Positions 40,376 to 41,932 of a stretch of DNA of 41,932 bases are shown here, one piece after another. Positions within the stretch are counted from its first letter, which is position 1, and each line of letters opens with the position of its first letter. The stretch is taken from assembly GCA_944323695.1 (NCBI GenBank), contig CALUTI010000011.1, positions 1 to 41,932 on the forward strand, in the 5' to 3' direction. The notes beneath the pieces were generated by a model. It made no database searches. It had not been told where the DNA came from and saw nothing but the letters and a program-made list of their open reading frames with translations. The stretch comes from Candidatus Gastranaerophilales bacterium. Its GTDB lineage: Bacteria; Cyanobacteriota; Vampirovibrionia; Gastranaerophilales; Gastranaerophilaceae. The translations under genes were made by a program, and so were the position numbers.

Positions 40376-41749
40376 AGCTATGTGGCGGTTGATTTTTTCT
40401 TTAAAGATCAATTTCTTAATATTGATAAAATAACCAATAGAAACAACAACGGATGCTGTAACCCATGCAATCGGACCTGCATAGAAAATTCCGTAATATC
40501 CGAATTTTACGGCTAAATAAACTGCTGCAAAGGATCTTATCATAAGTTCGGCAAATGAAGATGTTAAAGGTATTATAGTTCGTCCCATGCCTTGAAGTGC
40601 ATTTCTGAAAATAAAAATCTGTCCTAAGAAGAAATAAAATAATGTGCTTATCCATAAATATTCATGTGCCAGATTAATTACGGCAGTTTTTTCTTTGCCT
40701 ATGAATATTCCAACGATATTTGTTCCCCAATGCCGCATTATAACTGCCATTAATATACTTAGGATTAAATTTATTAATGAAGTTCTCAAAACTCCGTAAC
40801 GAATACGATTTATATTTTTAGCACCAAAATTTTGTGCCACAAAAACAGAAACTGCAACGCCAAAAGAAAGCATTGGCATGGTCGCAATTTGCTCTATTCT
40901 TAACGCTGCCGTCATAGCGGCAATTACATTAGGACCAAAGGTGTTGCATACACTTTGAATAATCAATATTCCTATACCAAGAACGGAAAATTGCATTGCC
41001 ATAGGAAAGCCTACCCTCAAGTGTTCCATGATAAATTCATAATCTTGTTTTCTATTTTCTTTTTTAAATATCCAATCAGATTTTTTAAAATGAAGTATGG
41101 GGAATCGTTTTTTCACAAACAAAAGACATAAAATAACCGAAAAAGTTTGTGATAATACAAGGGCAACGGCAGAACCCGGAACACCCCAATGGAATTGGAG
41201 GATAAAAATTAATGCTAAAATAACATTCAAAACAGATGCGAGCATTAAAAAGTACAAAGGCGTTTTGCTGTCCCCAAGAGCTCTGACGACACTTGCCAAA
41301 AGGTTATAATAGTTTGCCGTAATAAGTCCGAACACACAAATTTGAATATACCAGTAGGCATCGTGAAAAATTTCCTGAGGAACATTCATGAATAGCAAAA
41401 CAGGTTTCATAAGTATCATAAAGATTACAGAGAAAAATAACGTAAATATTGTACTTAAAACAGTTGATACAACAACGGAACGTCGAACTCCATGTTCATC
41501 ACCTGCACCGAATTTTTGCCCTGTAATAATTGCAAAACCGTTTGTCATGCCTGTAACGGCAAACATAATCAAGAAGAACAGCGGTGCAACAGCTCCGACA
41601 GATGCAAGGGCGTTAACGCCGAGAGTCCTTCCTACAATTACAATATCTGCAAGATTATATAACTGCTGAAAAATATTTCCGATTAAAAGGGGTATGGAAA
41701 ACAGCAGTATAAGCTTTAATGGAGCACCTTTTGTTAAATCTTTAATCAT
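40370..41749 (-). CDS. MATE-family multidrug efflux protein, 459 aa
   Basis: Na+- or H+-coupled exporter with about twelve membrane helices. Typical start LILLFSIPLLIGNIFQQLYN, then DIVIVGRTLGVNALASVGAV, GQKFGAGDEHGVRRS, NLLASVVRALGDSKTP, and in the second half MAMQFSVLGIGILIIQSVCN with VAQNFGAKNINR and RNALQGMGRTIIPL. NorM/DinF-type. No ribosome site is visible before ATG 41749 and no clean leaderless promoter either, so initiation is unresolved. A second efflux system in addition to EmrAB. Confidence 0.93.
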   Translation of the reverse strand: MIKDLTKGAPLKLILLFSIPLLIGNIFQQLYNLADIVIVGRTLGVNALASVGAVAPLFFLIMFAVTGMTNGFAIITGQKFGAGDEHGVRRSVVVSTVLSTIFTLFFSVIFMILMKPVLLFMNVPQEIFHDAYWYIQICVFGLITANYYNLLASVVRALGDSKTPLYFLMLASVLNVILALIFILQFHWGVPGSAVALVLSQTFSVILCLLFVKKRFPILHFKKSDWIFKKENRKQDYEFIMEHLRVGFPMAMQFSVLGIGILIIQSVCNTFGPNVIAAMTAALRIEQIATMPMLSFGVAVSVFVAQNFGAKNINRIRYGVLRTSLINLILSILMAVIMRHWGTNIVGIFIGKEKTAVINLAHEYLWISTLFYFFLGQIFIFRNALQGMGRTIIPLTSSFAELMIRSFAAVYLAVKFGYYGIFYAGPIAWVTASVVVSIGYFINIKKLIFKEKINRHIAS

Positions 41750-41858
41750 AATAATTTAATTATTGTTCACACTAAGCAAAAAAATTATATAACTAAATAC
41801 TTGAAAATTCAAATTTTTTGTGTGAGAATAAAACTTGTCAATAAAAAGAATAGTTTGT

Positions 41859-41932
41859 GGCAAGGTAGCTCAGTTGGTGAGAGCGCACGGCTCATACCCG
41901 TGAGGTCGAGAGTTCGAATCTCTCCCTTGCTA
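41859..41932 (+). tRNA. tRNA-Met (anticodon CAT), elongator type
   Basis: Cloverleaf complete: acceptor GGCAAGG (41859-41865) pairs with CCTTGCT at 41925-41931, with a G-T closing pair as in many elongator tRNA-Met and discriminator A at 41932. D-stem GCTC/GAGC, anticodon stem CACGG/CCGTG with loop CTCATAC giving anticodon CAT, T-arm GAGAG-TTCGAAT-CTCTC. The G1 base rules out initiator features, and the sequence matches tRNA-Met better than tRNA-Ile2. CCA is not visible because the window ends here. Confidence 0.95.

Overview
The window is AT-rich DNA that looks chromosomal: dense single-copy housekeeping genes with a few accessory islands and no phage, IS transposase, CRISPR array or rRNA. 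Several traits point to an uncultured gut lineage of the non-photosynthetic Cyanobacteria-related bacteria (Vampirovibrionia/Melainabacteria, probably Gastranaerophilales). These are low GC, a prepilin with the signature AFTLAEVLITLGIIGVVAA, a TolC/OmpH/autotransporter outer-membrane complement (Gram-negative envelope), and a DnaA-box-like cluster beside dnaN with dnaA absent from the window, as in several cyanobacteria. The assignment is an inference from sequence style, not a database match.

Layout. 1-305: the 5' part of a prepilin-like gene on the minus strand, running off the left edge. 328-9760: mainly minus-strand housekeeping genes (TPR protein, U32 hydroxylase-like protein, metG, der) with plus-strand aroK-aroB and two small minus-strand genes. 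9761-10181: a very AT-rich gap with a cluster of TTTTCTACA boxes, proposed as oriC, followed by dnaN on the plus strand. 11304-18400: an XRE remnant, a C_GCAxxG_C_C protein coupled to an endonuclease IV-like protein, aroC, a secreted protein, recJ and pgk. 18518-20804: small exported or signalling proteins (OmpH-like, EF-hand, FHA-like). 20871-27078: a drug-efflux locus in which a tolC-like gene diverges from marR-emrA-emrB-emrB. 27086-28159: a second prepilin gene whose promoter and leader are nearly identical to the left-edge copy, in inverted orientation. 28156-31786: xerC/D, a TPR lipoprotein or periplasmic protein, and engB. 31787-32426: a hairpin-rich non-coding island. 32427-34630: small proteins and eno. 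34764-41749: a DJ-1/PfpI protein, a 1475-residue Pmp-like autotransporter, an XRE regulator and a MATE pump. 41859-41932: tRNA-Met.

Three things stand out. First, both prepilin copies start with a homopolymeric G tract: G10 (in frame, ON) at the left edge and G9 (out of frame, OFF) at 27168-27176. This suggests phase variation by slippage, inside a long leader that prepilin peptidase would remove and that carries two families of palindromic repeat. Second, the 9835-9998 box cluster next to dnaN is a strong candidate replication origin with a variant DnaA box. Third, at least six genes (U32, der, aroK, C_GCAxxG, recJ, and an FHA-like gene) have a sigma-70-type -10 box ending 6-7 nt before the ATG and no Shine-Dalgarno sequence, so they are probably translated from leaderless mRNAs alongside a majority of SD-led genes.

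The aro genes (aroK-aroB, aroC), glycolytic genes (pgk, eno), GTPases for ribosome assembly (der, engB) and replication/repair genes (dnaN, recJ, endonuclease IV-like, xerC/D) make this a core region. The efflux, prepilin and autotransporter loci form its surface-facing accessory part.
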